Notes: generated from the letters alone by a model not told the origin. A stretch of DNA of 64,000 nt from Amaurobius ferox (GCA_951213105.1 OX578138.1:90665914-90729913), one strand, 5' to 3'. Shown: positions 34,301 to 46,552, counted from the stretch's first letter. Program-made: numbers and translations.

Positions 34301-35245
34301 AAAATCGGTTGAATTTTTCAGGAAATGCAACAGATTGCGCTGCAGTTATAACGGACCCGCTCATAGCAGACAGCGCTATGCTTTTCTGTGCAAAAGAAAA
34401 CGTCATTTGAAATTAAAAATTTAAATAAACTAACTGTTTAAAATATGTTTTAACTTCAAAATAAGGTTTCAGGGTAATTATTTTTCTACAGAAACAATTT
34501 TTATTACAGTTAACACGGATATATTGATGTAAAAAATGTATTTTTATATTCGTTTCTTGCACTAAAACATACTATTTCATCGGTCTGTGATGCGTTAAAT
34601 GTTTTTTTTTATTTGCACTATTATTTTGTAAGACATTTCATTATTATTTGGTAAGCAAACGTAATTTTTATAATTGTATAAAATATATATAGAATGATAT
34701 AATTTTATCTTACAACTTAGGGATACAAAACGAATGTAAATTTACCATATATTTGTTTTAAATAATGCATTTATACACAGAAATGCATATGAACTTTCTT
34801 TTATACAAAAATTAAATAAAATAGCTCAGATAAAACTTGAATTTTTTTTGTAAATAAGTCATTTTGTGAGTTGTGTTTGGCGAAAGATATAGTCAAATTT
34901 ATCATTATAACTAAATAAATAATAAAACTTACCTGGCAGTTAATGTCACGATTTCAGCAATAAATTTGCACCAGTTGAAAGAAATGACATATATAAATTG
35001 AACAAAATATTTGCAAATAAGGTATTATTTCTTATCTTATATTACATAAAAAGTTTAATATTATACAATGTCTAATAAAAATCATCAGTATAACATAGGT
35101 ATATAGATCCTTACTAAAAAATAAATGTTTAAAGAATATTATCTACTTTAAAGGAGATAAAAACTAAATTTAAAAATAAAAATATTTTAATAGCAAAAAG
35201 GTATCATTATTATTTTAATATTTTACATGCATTTCATTTATTCAG
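34301..35245. other. AT-rich spacer, nothing seen
   Basis: No coding frame above noise and no RNA gene. Confidence 0.45.
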
Positions 35246-35250
35246 ATATA

Positions 35251-36290
35251 TTAATTACATTTACTCGTCTTTGAAAATGTCACTTTGTTTCTTTTTGTAC
35301 GTTTATCTCTGTTGATACCTTTAATATAAAAATGAAGACTGGTTATTAAGTAAAATCTCAAAAATGTTTCTGTCAATTCGACCTTGTGGCTATCACCTCC
35401 TATAAAGTTTAATGTAGAGTTTAACAAAGTGTCACACAAGTCATTTATACTATCTCTGTGAAGTAAATGTATAGAGAAACACGTTGTGAATTTGTACTCT
35501 AAGTTTTTAATAAAATCAAATAGAATTATTGAGGGATACACAAGACCTCCATCAATTGCTTTTGCGAATGATGAACATTCATTTGTCAGAGAGTTTCCCT
35601 GATCTTCTATCTGCATTTCACATTCAGCACATCTAATTCTGCTTTTAAATTTTCTGACAACATAACTGACAACATAATAAATTAATCCATTATTACTGTA
35701 CTGCCCAGCAAGTACATTATTGGAAAAAAATTGTGAAATATCAGAAATATTTCCATTCTAAACTAGTAAAAGAACTTTAGATGGAATTGAATTTTCAATG
35801 GGATTAGCAGGGCATATTGTAATTAATGACTCAATCTCAGATGGGTCAGCATTTCCACCTCTTGGAGGATAACCAACGACCCTACCGTGCTGAAAACGAC
35901 GGTTCTCGCAACATCGGGCGCTATTAGTACTTGGGTGGGTGACCACCTGGGAACACCGCGTGCTGTTGGCACATTTTGGGCGCGGTAGCCCGGTGGTTTG
36001 CGCGCTGGATTTGCACGCTGCCATAACTGCCGCCGTGTTCATGCGGAGCACTATCACGTTAAACATGTGGGTCCGTAAGTCCTTCCGAGAGGTTGGTGGT
36101 AGGGGAGGGAGGGTACGGTCCCTGTGGATGCCTCCTCCACTGGGTTCCGGTCTAAATTGGTTGGCACGTCCCGGCCGTCCAAACAGTTACCTTACACCTT
36201 TCTGGTAAGTCGGACGGTCTGGGTCTCAACAACCTCTTGGAGGATGCGCGAAATTGTAAAATGACAAGCATTCATAACAGTAACAGACAC
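35251..36290 (-). pseudogene. P/THAP9-like transposase C-terminus, split by a SINE
   Basis: Minus strand. After the SINE (36231-35871) and one copy of its duplication are removed in thought, the frame reads PPRGGNADPSEIESL near 35870, an in-frame TAG at ~35758, then NNVLAGQYSNNGLIYYVVSY, VVRKFKSRIRCAECEMQ, GGLVYPS and LEYKFTTCF, and stops near 35251. A YVVRK-like motif followed by a C-x2-C pair and GGL.YPS is the pattern I know from the C-terminal part of P-element/THAP9-type transposases in arthropods. A few residues upstream of the SINE are also readable (36246-36290). One stop, the SINE and the lack of an upstream catalytic part show it is inactive. Confidence 0.68.
35871..36231 (+). mobile_element. 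Composite 5S/tRNA-headed SINE, copy 3
   Basis: 5S-derived head at 35872-35970 (CCAACGACCCTACCGTGCTG, TTAGTACTTGGGTGGGTGAC, ACACCGCGTGCTGTTGGC). About 22 bp corresponding to the 5S A-box region are deleted (GGTTCTCG joins CAACATCGGG). A tRNA-like A-box piece starts at 35978 (GGGCGCGGTAGCCCGGTGG), and again the B box is missing (TTGCACGCTGCC joins the body). Duplication ACCTCTTGGAGGAT is at 35857-35870 and 36232-36245. It lies antisense in the transposase relic. Confidence 0.93.
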
Positions 36291-37030
36291 AAACAATTGA
36301 AAAATTAAACAAATAACGGGACTGAAACGATTAATAAAAAATCCAATCACGATCTAGAAAAATTTAACTAATAGATCAGTCTAATCGATAATTTCAACTG
36401 ACGATAACAGATGGCGCTCCTCTCTCGTTTCGCATTTTACCCGATGTGTCCTGAATTATTGGAACAAGTTTTTCAACACCTTTCTCTTACGAACGCAGCA
36501 CTAGGTATTCAAGGCACTGTAGTTTAAACTGTGTTCCGTTTTGAACAATGATTTCTACCTACTGTCGACACACTGAAGAAACATAGCTACACGCTGCACT
36601 AGAGACGCAGAAACCATGAGAAAATCCTCTTCCTAGCAACATATTTGAGCAACAAACGAAACGCAGTGCACGGCGTATAGTGCGTCCTGATTCCTCAATG
36701 AATTTCCACTTTTCTTCTAACTATCCGTGCTATATTATAATGCATTTCTTGCAGAAAAATTTAAAGGCCTTTCAACAAAGGAATTTGAGTATTTTAAGCG
36801 TTATCTCTTGAGGTATTATTTGTATTACTGATTTCTACATGGGACATCATATCTCTAGAAGAAATTGAGCAAATCGAACAAAATTTTATTTAATTCAATC
36901 CAACAGATACGCCAATGAAGACAATGTATTAGTGCAGCCGTTTGTCAAACAAACTAGTCATAAAGTTGTTCTGTTAATCTTGACTCATAATTACAAATTT
37001 GCTATTTTTCAAAACTGAGATGAATTTCTC
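36291..37030. other. Probable upstream part of the P-like element, no frame
   Basis: Contains ACAGATGGCGCTCCTCTC at ~36410 and mixed sequence. No readable transposase or host exon. Confidence 0.35.
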
Positions 37031-37059
37031 GATTTCAAGCCTTTAGTGCATTTAGTAAG

Positions 37060-37562
37060 CTAGTACTGTACGGTCAGTACTAGTGCAGTACAATCAGTAG
37101 TAATGCAGTATTCAGATTAGTGCAAATCAGATTATTTCGTACCGTGCTTGCTATATGAAAACCGCATACCGTGTTGTATGGAAACCGTGTTATAAGAAAC
37201 TCAAAATTAGTACAAAACAGCACAATTCGTACCGCGTTATATGGAAACCGCAATGTTGTATATTTCTGCATTTACAGGGGATTTCATTCATAAATGACAC
37301 CATTAATTTTCACCAAAATTCCCCATTAATTTCAACCGTAAAAGTGTAATAGAAAAATTCATGCTATAGGGAGACTACTTAAGCTAATTGGATTGTATTA
37401 TAGAGAAACCGCCTTATAAAACTACCGCGTTATACAGAAACCGAATTTTATAAGTACCGCGTTATGGGAGGACTGTCTCAATTTTTGTTCCGCATTATAT
37501 GGAAAACGTGTTATGAGAGTACGGAGTTATGAGAGTACCGCGTTATGGGAGAGTTGACTATA
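37060..37562. mobile_element. Tigger-like element end with CCGCGTTATA subterminal repeats
   Basis: Words of the type (T)ACCGCGTTAT(A/G)...GGAAACCG recur at ~37140, 37168, 37230, 37400, 37424, 37456, 37482 and 37540, and the block closes in GGGAGAGTTGACTATAT. Pogo/Tigger-type DNA transposons of arthropods often have such subterminal repeats and a TA target. No transposase frame is present, so it is non-autonomous or deleted. Confidence 0.5.
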
Positions 37563-37629
37563 TGCAATATGTTGTCTAAAATGATCTACAATATTGATAT
37601 ATTTGCCATATATAATTGCTTATTTACAG

Positions 37630-37940
37630 ACTTTACGAATTTCCCAAATTCTCCTTTAGGCGCTATTCACTTACATCCCATCATTTATTATTGGCCTCTT
37701 TACTATATCTGAACATATTTTTTTGTCTCTGGCACGCTTTCCTGAGCAATTGTTTGGATAACAAGCTGAACAATTATTTGGATAACACGCTGAACAATTA
37801 TTTGGATAGCAAGCTGAGCAATTGTTTGAATAACACTCTGAGCAATTATTTTGATAACACGTTGAACAATTATTTGGATAGCGCGCTGAGCATTTATTTG
37901 GAAAACACACTGAGCAATTATTTGGTCTTACCCTCCACCT
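37630..37940 (+). CDS. Possible internal exon coding octapeptide repeats
   Basis: An open frame is bounded by a TATTTACAG acceptor-like site (AG at 37628-37629) and a perfect GTAAGT donor at 37941-37946. It starts LYEFPKFSFRRYSL, passes a hydrophobic stretch (LLLASLLYLNIFFCLW) and ends in eight 8-residue repeats of the type LNNYLDNT. The opposite strand is also open and would give Cys-rich NNCSACYP repeats. No family recognised. The repeats are a 24-bp minisatellite, so openness is partly a by-product of the period being a multiple of three. Confidence 0.25.
37740..37932 (+). repeat. 24-bp minisatellite, eight copies
   Basis: Units of the type AACAATTATTTGGATAACAC + GCTG, with substitutions but almost no indels, so the frame is kept throughout. 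Confidence 0.93.
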
Positions 37941-37949
37941 GTAAGTAAA

Positions 37950-39685
37950 ATTTATGAATTAGTAATTTTTATGTTTTTATTAAAATTGTGGTAATCACCT
38001 GGGTTTTAATGTAAAATGCAGCTCAAATAAATATAGGCACACTCTCGTTAAGGAAGTCATTGGATTTATTTCTTCAGTGCAACAAGCTGGAACAAAAATG
38101 TCCAATAAGAGCAGACAAAGCCTGTCAAAAAGAAAATACCTATGTCTGATTGTTAATCCTAATTCCATATGGGTAATCCTAAAAATAACCCACCTATTGA
38201 ATTACGTCGTTTTACTTACTTATCTTTATTTGAGCTGTATTTCACGCTATGATTCAGTTTATTATTAATTGCGCGTAATGCCAGGTTCTTTTCTAAAGAT
38301 TATGAAAATTCAGCAATTAATTATATTTTTACAAAGTAGGATTGAAAAAGAAATGTACTTTTAAAATAAATACAAAAATACTGAATACTTTTTAAATTTA
38401 TTTTCGCGAAAAATGCACAATACAAATTATTTTTCTTTTCTTCAGAAAAGGGAATACAAAAAAAGAAATGCTAATTACACTATAATTTTTAAATGCTAAC
38501 AGGACTGTTAGTCAACTATCGCTTAGGAAATGTAATTTTTCAAAATATTATTCATAACTCAAATGGATAGACTGATATTAATGATTTATGTGTTATTAGA
38601 GTTGAGTTCCAAAGTCAATGCTAAAGAAAACTAATTATCTGATATTTTAATACTTTTCTCAAAACCAAGATGTTCACGGTTTTGTGCATGCAGACTTTTT
38701 TTTTAAATATAAATCAAGTGAGGTATTTATACCGCAAATAGTGTAGTGCATTTTATTTATTTTGCATAAAATTACTTTAAAATTCAACAAAATACAAAAT
38801 ACTCTTGAAGATATAATGATTATTAACATGAAAAATGAAAAATATATATTATGCATGTATTTTTTGTATTTGAAAATTATTTGAATTTCCAAGCTTTCCA
38901 ACACATTTTAAGGGGAGATAGTGGTCTTCGAGAGTGAAAATTACATATATTTTGCTATTAATTTAAATTTGGATAAATTAAAGGTTTTTTATATTTCTAA
39001 AAGTATTTTTTTTATGCTTCAACATTTGCTTGTTGTTAATATGTAGCTATTACTGATTTATTATGACATATTTTAGGTGATGTAAAAAATATTTTGAAAA
39101 ATCATAAATGCTAATTTTCATATTTTCTGTTTTAAATCAGATAAAAATATTTTTAGAATATTTTAGCTTTCAAAAATTAAAAAAAAAATTAGCTTAGTGC
39201 ATGCATACTTATTAGCTTAATATGTATTAGTTCAGAATTTATAAGCAAATAAGATAATAACATTTTTCATGCAGAAAGATGCAGACATTTGAAACTTACA
39301 AAAAAGGATTCAAAGAAATGTCAAATTGCGAGAAATTGCAAAGTATTCAAAAGTATGTTTCACTGTTTTTATTGCTTTTATGCACGTTTTATGGCTTTTT
39401 ATGCATACTTAATTTACATCTGTTTTTAATGCAGTTTATATTAAATTAATTAATTTTTATTCTAAAAGTGTAATATATACTTTTAAATTAAATTAAAAAA
39501 AAAATGTTTTGGGGGAAGTTAAAAACCGCTGTCTGGCCTTAACTAGGTAAAAGAAACTTAAAATTGTAAAATTTTAATATTTCAGTAAATTGGCGCATTA
39601 ATATAATCTGGTTACAGTATTTGCTTTAATAAATTCAGTAATCCTAATAGCAAGAATTCATACTTTGCCAAAGTTAACTCTTACA
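37950..39685. other. AT-rich spacer, nothing supported
   Basis: Frames at 38077 and 38674 are short and without domain features. No tRNA, satellite or element end seen. Confidence 0.4.
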
Positions 39686-39689
39686 GATA

Positions 39690-39965
39690 TGGATATTCAA
39701 CAAGCTTTATCTAGCAAGAATTCATCTCTAACAATAACACTCCCGGGATTACTCATACCCCCAGCATCAGCCCCATTATAAACTGACTCAATCCAAACAA
39801 TGATTTAAGTGCCAGAATGGGAGAGTACCTAATCTATTTTCTTTTGCTTTTCCACTTGTAAGGAAGGGCAGGCACTTTCATAAAAATGGCAGAAAACCCT
39901 TAAGCCAGATCGACATGCGTCTTAATTTCATATGCAAATATAAAGAGGCAGATAGGATTTAATGA
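39690..39965 (+). repeat. Family C repeat, copy 1
   Basis: ATTCAACAAGCTTTATCTAG, AGAATTCATCTCTAACAATA, CCCGGGATTACTC, CTTTTGCTTTTCCACTTGTA, TCATAAAAATGGCAGAAAAC and ATATGCAAATA in order. Other copies: 42640-42900, 43195-43260 (partial), 45780-46120, 46885-47200, 49235-49610 and 55560-55790. Confidence 0.65.
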
Positions 39966-41255
39966 ATTCTGGAAGAACATTAGAGGTCTGCAGCGGGGAA
40001 AATTTCTAAACATAAAGTTCTAGACCGGACCCGACAGTCGCTGAGAATAAAACTACCTGATTTTTAATTAAATGATCTGATAAAAATTTACTGCTCAATC
40101 CGGACCGGTTTTAAGTATATTCACGTTTCATCCCTTCTCGTCAGGTATTCTTATTTTATCAGATATATCAAAAATAATAAATTAAACCCAAAATCTGCAC
40201 AGACTTAAGCATACAGTCTTTTTTAAACTTTTCTAACTATAATGTTGAAATTGACAATAATTTTTCATACATTTTGTGTTAATATTTGTTTATAATGTCA
40301 CACAGAATAAACTTCCCCGAACTAGATTAGGCCTCATCCAAATTTGTCGAGACTCAAATTAAGTTCGGTCTATAAATTTTCAAGTGGATTGTGGGCCTAT
40401 ACGCGTTTTGGATCTAAGCCTAGTTTCAAGCTTAGCTCTGCTGCAGAGTTTATACAAATGAGTAACTTACAGCCCTGTAATATAGATATAATAAAAAAAA
40501 AATAACGTACATTCAGTACTAGAATACAAAATAATTTTATTTTTATAAGTATTTAAATTCTTACTTATTTATGATGCCGATTATCGGAAAATATAATAAT
40601 GCTGGCAACATTTTAAAGGGGTATTTGGCCACTTTTCTAAAATTAAACTTGCTAGAAGATGTTTTAAGCCAAAATTAATAGCATAAATATTTGTATTTTT
40701 TAGCATCCGTATATATTGGGGACGTGTGTTTGAGTGGTATCATTACCTTATCTTCTTGCATAATGAAATAAAATATCTGTGTGTCTGTGTGCGGTCTGTT
40801 GCAGGAAATATAAGCGCCGTACAGCCATGAAATTTGGTAGATATTCTGGAACCCGGGAAGGTGTACCTCGGTGTTATTTTCTAAAATTCGAATTAGTTTT
40901 TTAGTTATTTTATGTTTAGCACGATTTTAAACATTATTCAGCCTTAGCGACTAAAATATTATCACGGGGTTTCCATTGACAGAATCGAAAAACCGAAGAC
41001 CGTTCATTTCAATGGTGTTTGACTTGCACCCGTAGGACAATTTCTTTATATATTTTTATTTTTTAAAGCATATATCGAAATTTACACTTTTTGGGTTAAG
41101 TGCTTTTTCTTTCGACGCATTCGAATAGTTTAGCACAATTCTGTAGTATATCAGAATGTCTCTTATTTAACTTTTTAGCTTTCAACGTTTGTGGAGCGAT
41201 GCGCTTTACGCTTAAACTAAGAATTTCGCCTTTTGCAGTGATTTGGATTGATACT
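39966..41255. other. Non-coding, one repeat-body fragment
   Basis: 40760-40900 contains CTGTGTGTCTGTGTG, AGCCATGAAATTTGGTAG and a TTAGTTTTTTAGTTA-like stretch, which is the same type of body as families A and the Helitrons. No gene. Confidence 0.45.
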
Positions 41256-41259
41256 GATT

Positions 41260-41440
41260 TAGAGGTAGTGGTATTATTTAAGTAAACTGAGTTTTATTAT
41301 TTACATAAACTGAGTGGTATTATTATTTAAGTAAAGTGAGTGGCATTTTTTAAGTAAACCGAGTGATATTTCTTATGTAAACTGAGTGGTATTACTTAAG
41401 TAAACTGAGAGTACTACTTAAGTAAACTGAGTAGCATTAG
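41260..41440 (+). repeat. Irregular minisatellite of AAGTAAACTGAGTGGTATT units
   Basis: About seven copies of AAGTAAACTGAGTGGTATTA-like words with variable spacing (24-35 bp). Confidence 0.85.
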
Positions 41441-41449
41441 ATTGCGGGA

Positions 41450-42640
41450 TATTACTTTGGATTCTGGCATCACAGGGTAATTTGTTCTAGTTGTGGCGTT
41501 AAAAATATTGCATCAAGCCTAGATGACGACTAGCTACCTTAATTACTGACTATTTAATTATTGAAGTTTAAAAATGTAACATTCATTGTGGAAAGATAAT
41601 TACTTAAATATCTTTGCTCTACACATAACTCCTTGCATAGCCTGTGTTTGCAATAACCCTCCAAATTTAATGCGAGTCCGCTTACCGTAGCTGAAAAATG
41701 ACACATAGGTCAATAACCATAAAGTATATAATTATATTTATTTATTCAACATTCAATCATTAAAATTCCTTTTTCAAAAATAGTCGTCAATTTCCAATAA
41801 TCATAACAATTTATCACTTTACAATTATTATTAATTCAAGCTCTTATAGAAATGACGTAGGAGGGGTTGTAAGACCAATTTATTACCGAACATCAACAGG
41901 ATCTGCGCTTGACCTTTTATCAAATGTAAATTTATTGTCACATATTGGTGTTATACAGTGGCTGTGCATAAATAGTTTTCGGTTTGGCTTGGGCAATTTT
42001 TCATTTGAGTCGATGTCTGTCTCACAACTGGTGGAACCAACATTTTTTTCAATCTTAGCGGCACACTAATTGGTTTTCAACTACTAACATCCTGGTAGTA
42101 CGACGAGTTTTCTTGTAGTTTCTTACTAAACTCTTAATTTAATTTTACCTTGATTCAGAAAATCACACCTTCTCCGATTTACATTGACCTTGCTTTTCAT
42201 CATATTTTGTGGTCGATCCTGATTGGACTCCCCTTTTTGATGGAGCTTGGTCGAGTGTTGCTTGGAAGCATCGTTTACGCCCATATCGCTATCATGACTT
42301 AACCTTCTTTTGCAGACCTGAAAATTATGAATTTATGGGTCGTAAACTCCTCCCGGCAAAACATTTATAACAAAGTTTTAAAATATAATACTTTATTTAC
42401 AAGATTATAAGGCAGTATATAGCGTATATCTTTTAGAGAATCAATAAATATACATTCTAAATACATACAAATAATTTTTGTTTCCTGATTATTACATTAA
42501 ATATTACTCACAGTTATCGATTAAAATATTTATGAATTATCCTAGATTCAATTTAGAAATTAAGTGACTAACTTAAAATATGTTATTTAATTAACATGAC
42601 CTACACTTTTCTAACTCTCAAAGATTTAAATACTTACCAA
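41450..42640. other. Spacer without supported gene
   Basis: Featureless AT-rich sequence. A TTAACCTTCTTTTGCAG acceptor-like site at ~42300 has no matching frame. Confidence 0.4.
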
Positions 42641-43480
42641 GTCTTATGAGCGTAATATATTATCGAACAATAACATCCCTGGGATAAAATCCCTGCCTCA
42701 GCATCATTACAATCAAAACAAGTGTCACGTCTGGACCGATAAGCCCAGGAAATCCGCTTTATTTTACTTTACCGCTTACCATATGGAGAACGAGTGATGT
42801 TATTGGGAGGTTCTTGACCCAACGCCCAAGTTTGTAATGTGATACACAAATAGCAGTAGGGGTAAGGATTGCTGTAAACTTAGGAGGAGGTGGTCTCAAC
42901 AGGGTGTAGATAAGAATTAATTTAATCCCACATCCTGATGCATTATGATATTAAACAAGAAATTGCTGAAATAGAAATAGCTGAGTGGTAGAGATTGGAT
43001 TAAAACTGTTGAAGTAGTACCTATCGCTTCTGCTATTAATATAGGATTGGTGTAATCCTGTACAAATACTAAATGGTGGTAAAAATTGAGGAAAACCCAC
43101 ACCAAAGCAGCAAAAGAGTGCGGATTATAATTGGATTGTCCTACTATTTTTAATGCTAAAAGGTCTTGAAGGGAAAGGCCATGACTCAAACCATCTAAAA
43201 TTGAATTTTGATATGCAAATAGCAAAGTAGGTAGGGATTAAAGTAATCCTAGAAACTAGTAGCATCAAAGTGTAGGGAAGAATTGATTAAAATTATCAAC
43301 CTCGCACTTAATGATCGTGAACACTGCAGAGAATACAGAGTTTATTAAAAATTAAGCGTATGTGGGAAAGGATTTAAGTAATTCAAGGAAGTAATCATAT
43401 TGAACTAATTATTTTGCTGTAATCGCTACCCTGTTCTTTGCCTTGAATTGGAGTAAATCAATCCTAGGAAGGAGCGGTGA
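42640..43480 (+). repeat. Family C copies and internal GGATT(A/G)AAGTAAT words
   Basis: ACAATAACATCCCTGGGATA at 42667 starts a family C copy. A second, partial one with TTTGATATGCAAATAGCAAA is at ~43206. Words such as GGATTAAAGTAATCC and GTAGGGATTAAAG recur in 42850-43450. The 102-codon minus frame at 42917-43225 lies within the repeat and is not called. Confidence 0.5.
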
Positions 43481-44190
43481 CAATGTTTTCCGTCCCGAGG
43501 TAAATACAATTTACCTAATAAGATAAACACAATTTTATTTTTAAAATAACTGGAGTGTGGGAATTCATTCCTCTTTCTCATACATTGATTTTTTAGATTG
43601 TTTATATCCACTTCATTGTTCAGTATCAGAACCAAAATATTTTATAAGCATTTGTTCACATATTATTCGTTTAAATGTCTTCATAGTCTTCAAAAGTATT
43701 TTTTTAATTTGTCAAGAGTTCTGCTAATCTTTGTATAAATTCGAGCGATTTATTGAGAGTGTAAAAATGCTGTTATTGATGTATAGAAATTTAAATTAAG
43801 TTGCGTCAATATCGCAGATAAACACTGCTTGATGGGTAGCCGAAAGTTTGATATTTTTGTGGCTCTATCATTCAAAAGTGCTCTTCAGTTTTCGATATGG
43901 ATTGCTTTGAAGCTTTTCACACGAATACAAATTACAGTAACCTGGTGAATGATTTGTCAATAACACCATATTTCAGTACGGTATAGCATGACCACTTCGA
44001 TTTACCTGTTCTTCTATCTCGGTCTTTTTCTGCCTCATAATTTAAGTTCAGATACTCAATATTATATCTATTTTTCGGGTTTGCCTCTCAACTTCATATC
44101 CTCTGAATATTATATTATTTCTCGTTTGGGTCATTTTTAGTCATACTAGATAGTGCTATTATATTGGCTTCTGTCGTTTATCCAATTTTA
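43481..44190. other. Spacer, no gene seen
   Basis: No recognisable coding or RNA feature. Confidence 0.4.
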
Positions 44191-45153
44191 TTAACGCTTT
44201 ACAACACAGTTGAAAAGTGTTGATGACTTTGTTCATTCTGTCTGTATGTTTGTCCGCTCGCACGATAACTGCAGTAAAAATGACTTTATCAAAATGAAAT
44301 TTTAGTATGTTGTTGAGACGGACTGTGTGACATAGGGAAAATAAATGAATAATATCACCCAATTAGTTTTGGATAAAACCCGGGTTGTAAAACATGAAAA
44401 AAACAGAACACTATGGGACTAATTTTTCAAACATATTTCAAGCAAAGTTACAATTCACACATTGCTTCGAAAACTTTAGAAAACACTCAACTTATAACAT
44501 AAAAATATATAAAAAAAGTTCAGTTAAATATGTTTCGTAATTTTTTTAAATAAAAATTTAAATATTATATACACCCATACGTGACCCACTTCAAAATAAA
44601 ATATCACATCCATCTTTTTTCCCATTGTCAAAATCGTGATTTTAAAAATTCTTTTAGATTTATATTTAGTGTTGCATCCGTCCTAAAACCGCTTTATTTT
44701 TGGGGATTCTCTGTGCATCTATATTCTGTGCCAACGCAATTACAATATTTTTGTGTTTAAATGATCATCAAACTTTGATTATTTCTACAACGAAGCCTAA
44801 TTTTAATGTATGCAGAATGTAAACAAGTAATTGTAAGATGAGTTGTATAAGAAATGCTAAAATTTTTTCACTCAAAATTATTTAACTCTGGAGTCTATAA
44901 TAAAGTATTCACTGCTTTTACATAGAGTGTCAAACGACTTATATTTCGACGACCTCATTTGTTCATTTGTGTAACTATTGTTATCTTCTTCGATGACGTT
45001 TTAAGTTTCAAATATAATAAATTATTGTAGTGCTGTGATAATTTAAAACATGTCAGCGCTGAATGTATCGCATTTTAGAGATGTCTAAATAAAATTGTAT
45101 TTGAGTTGGAAAGTGTTTCATAATCAATGATTTATGCATGATTGATCTTTCTT
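44191..45153 (-). mobile_element. Family B repeat, copy 3 (inverted)
   Basis: Reverse orientation: TTACAACACAGTTGAAAAGT at its left edge, GTGACCCACTTCAAAATAAA, CATCCGTCCTAAAACCGCTT, ending GTTTCATAATCAATGATTTA and ATGATTGATCTTTCTT. Confidence 0.78.
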
Positions 45154-45220
45154 ATGTTTACTTAGCATACTGTAGTCGTCGTATTGTTGTATTTGAGCGC
45201 ACAGGTTCAAGCATATTTGC

Positions 45221-45262
45221 ACTGAAGAAGAAAATACAATCATTTCATAAACGTTCGTCTGT
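45221..45262 (+). repeat. CTGA(A/T)GA-hairpin motif, copy 3
   Basis: CTGAAGA, A, weak stem GAAA...TTTC with a long loop, then ATAAACGTTCG. Confidence 0.4.
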
Positions 45263-45779
45263 TTAAATCCTAATTTTACAGCATTTCACTTTGTGATCTA
45301 ATTTTTTATTAATTGTGCACAACGTCATATTTTATACATGATTGCATCAATGGTCCTAGTATATCTTTCTAAAGTATCAACCTTTTCTGCAGATAGCGCT
45401 CTGTCATATGTATCCTGAGGCAATAGTATTTTTTGGCCTTTAGAAATTATCGACACATTTAATAAATAATTTATTTTGCTACTACGAAATTATAATCATT
45501 CACATATATTTAATTTTTCTAGATTTTCCCCTCTAAAGCATCCAACTTTTCTGCAATGGCCGTTCTGACATATTTATCTTGATGAACTGTATTTTTGGTC
45601 TTTTATGAATTCATGTAATATCAACAAAATGATTTTATAATGTTTCAATACGTTATTCCTGTCAAAATCTGTAATTCGAAATTTTTTGGGAAAACAAGTT
45701 TGTCGATTCAAGTATGATCAATTAAATTTTCTTCATAACGTATCAAACTTCAAACTAAGTTTGTTCTTACAATCGAAAA

Positions 45780-46125
45780 TATTCAACGGGATTTATTTTT
45801 ATTTTAAAAGAATCCATTTCTAATAATAACATCCATGGGATAACTCGTCCACATCTACATTACAAACCGTCTCAATACAACGATTTTTAAGTTTCACCTC
45901 TGTACGGATCTGTTCTGTACATTTATTTATTTTACTTCTATCCTTACCATCTGACGGGGGGGGGGGATACACGTAGTCATAAAAACTGCAGGACTTGGAA
46001 CACACGCTGCATGTTAATTCCTTATGTAAATAGTAGAAGGGAGTTGGGATTTAAGTAAACCAGGGGAAATGTAGTAACAGAATGCAAGTGGCAACGTCAA
46101 TTAGAAGGAAAAACATAATTTTATT
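45780..46125 (+). repeat. Family C repeat
   Basis: TTCAACGGGATTTATTT, ATTTCTAATAATAACATCCA, TGGGATAACTC, a G-run at ~45957-45966, CTTATGTAAATAGTAGAAGG and AAAACATAATTTTATTTTTA. Confidence 0.6.
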
Positions 46126-46469
46126 TTTAACAAATGAATTTGAAATATTTCGCATTATCCGGTAACGTTAGAACAGTTTTGCCATTGTGTATTGTAAATA
46201 AATAATTGTCATGCTAAATAGGAGATGGAGTATTTTTTGAAGTTTATAGAAAATGAGAAATAAATAATATTGATATTTTTTAAAATTGACTAATTATCCG
46301 GATTTTTTTTCGAAGATTGAGTTGGTCAGATTAATGAATTACATGAATTAAAACGCCTTCTAGGAGTAATTGGTATTTTAATGGATTTTTAAGATCTACA
46401 TCATCAAATTTACCTGTATACACTATTACAATCGTTGATTAGTCACTATAATTTTCTTTCTAAGACAAT

Positions 46470-46552
46470 GTTATCAAAATCCAACATTTTAAGTTATTTT
46501 CCAATCCAACATTTTAAGTTATTATCAAAATCCAACATTTTAAGTTATTTTA
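46470..46552 (+). repeat. Three-copy ATCCAACATTTTAAGTTATT repeat
   Basis: CCAACATTTTAAGTTATT occurs at ~46482, 46506 and 46534. Confidence 0.85.

Noticed and set aside
42917..43225. 102-codon minus frame as a gene
   Set aside because: Overlaps repeated GGATTAAAGTAATCC-type words and a family C fragment; no recognisable protein.
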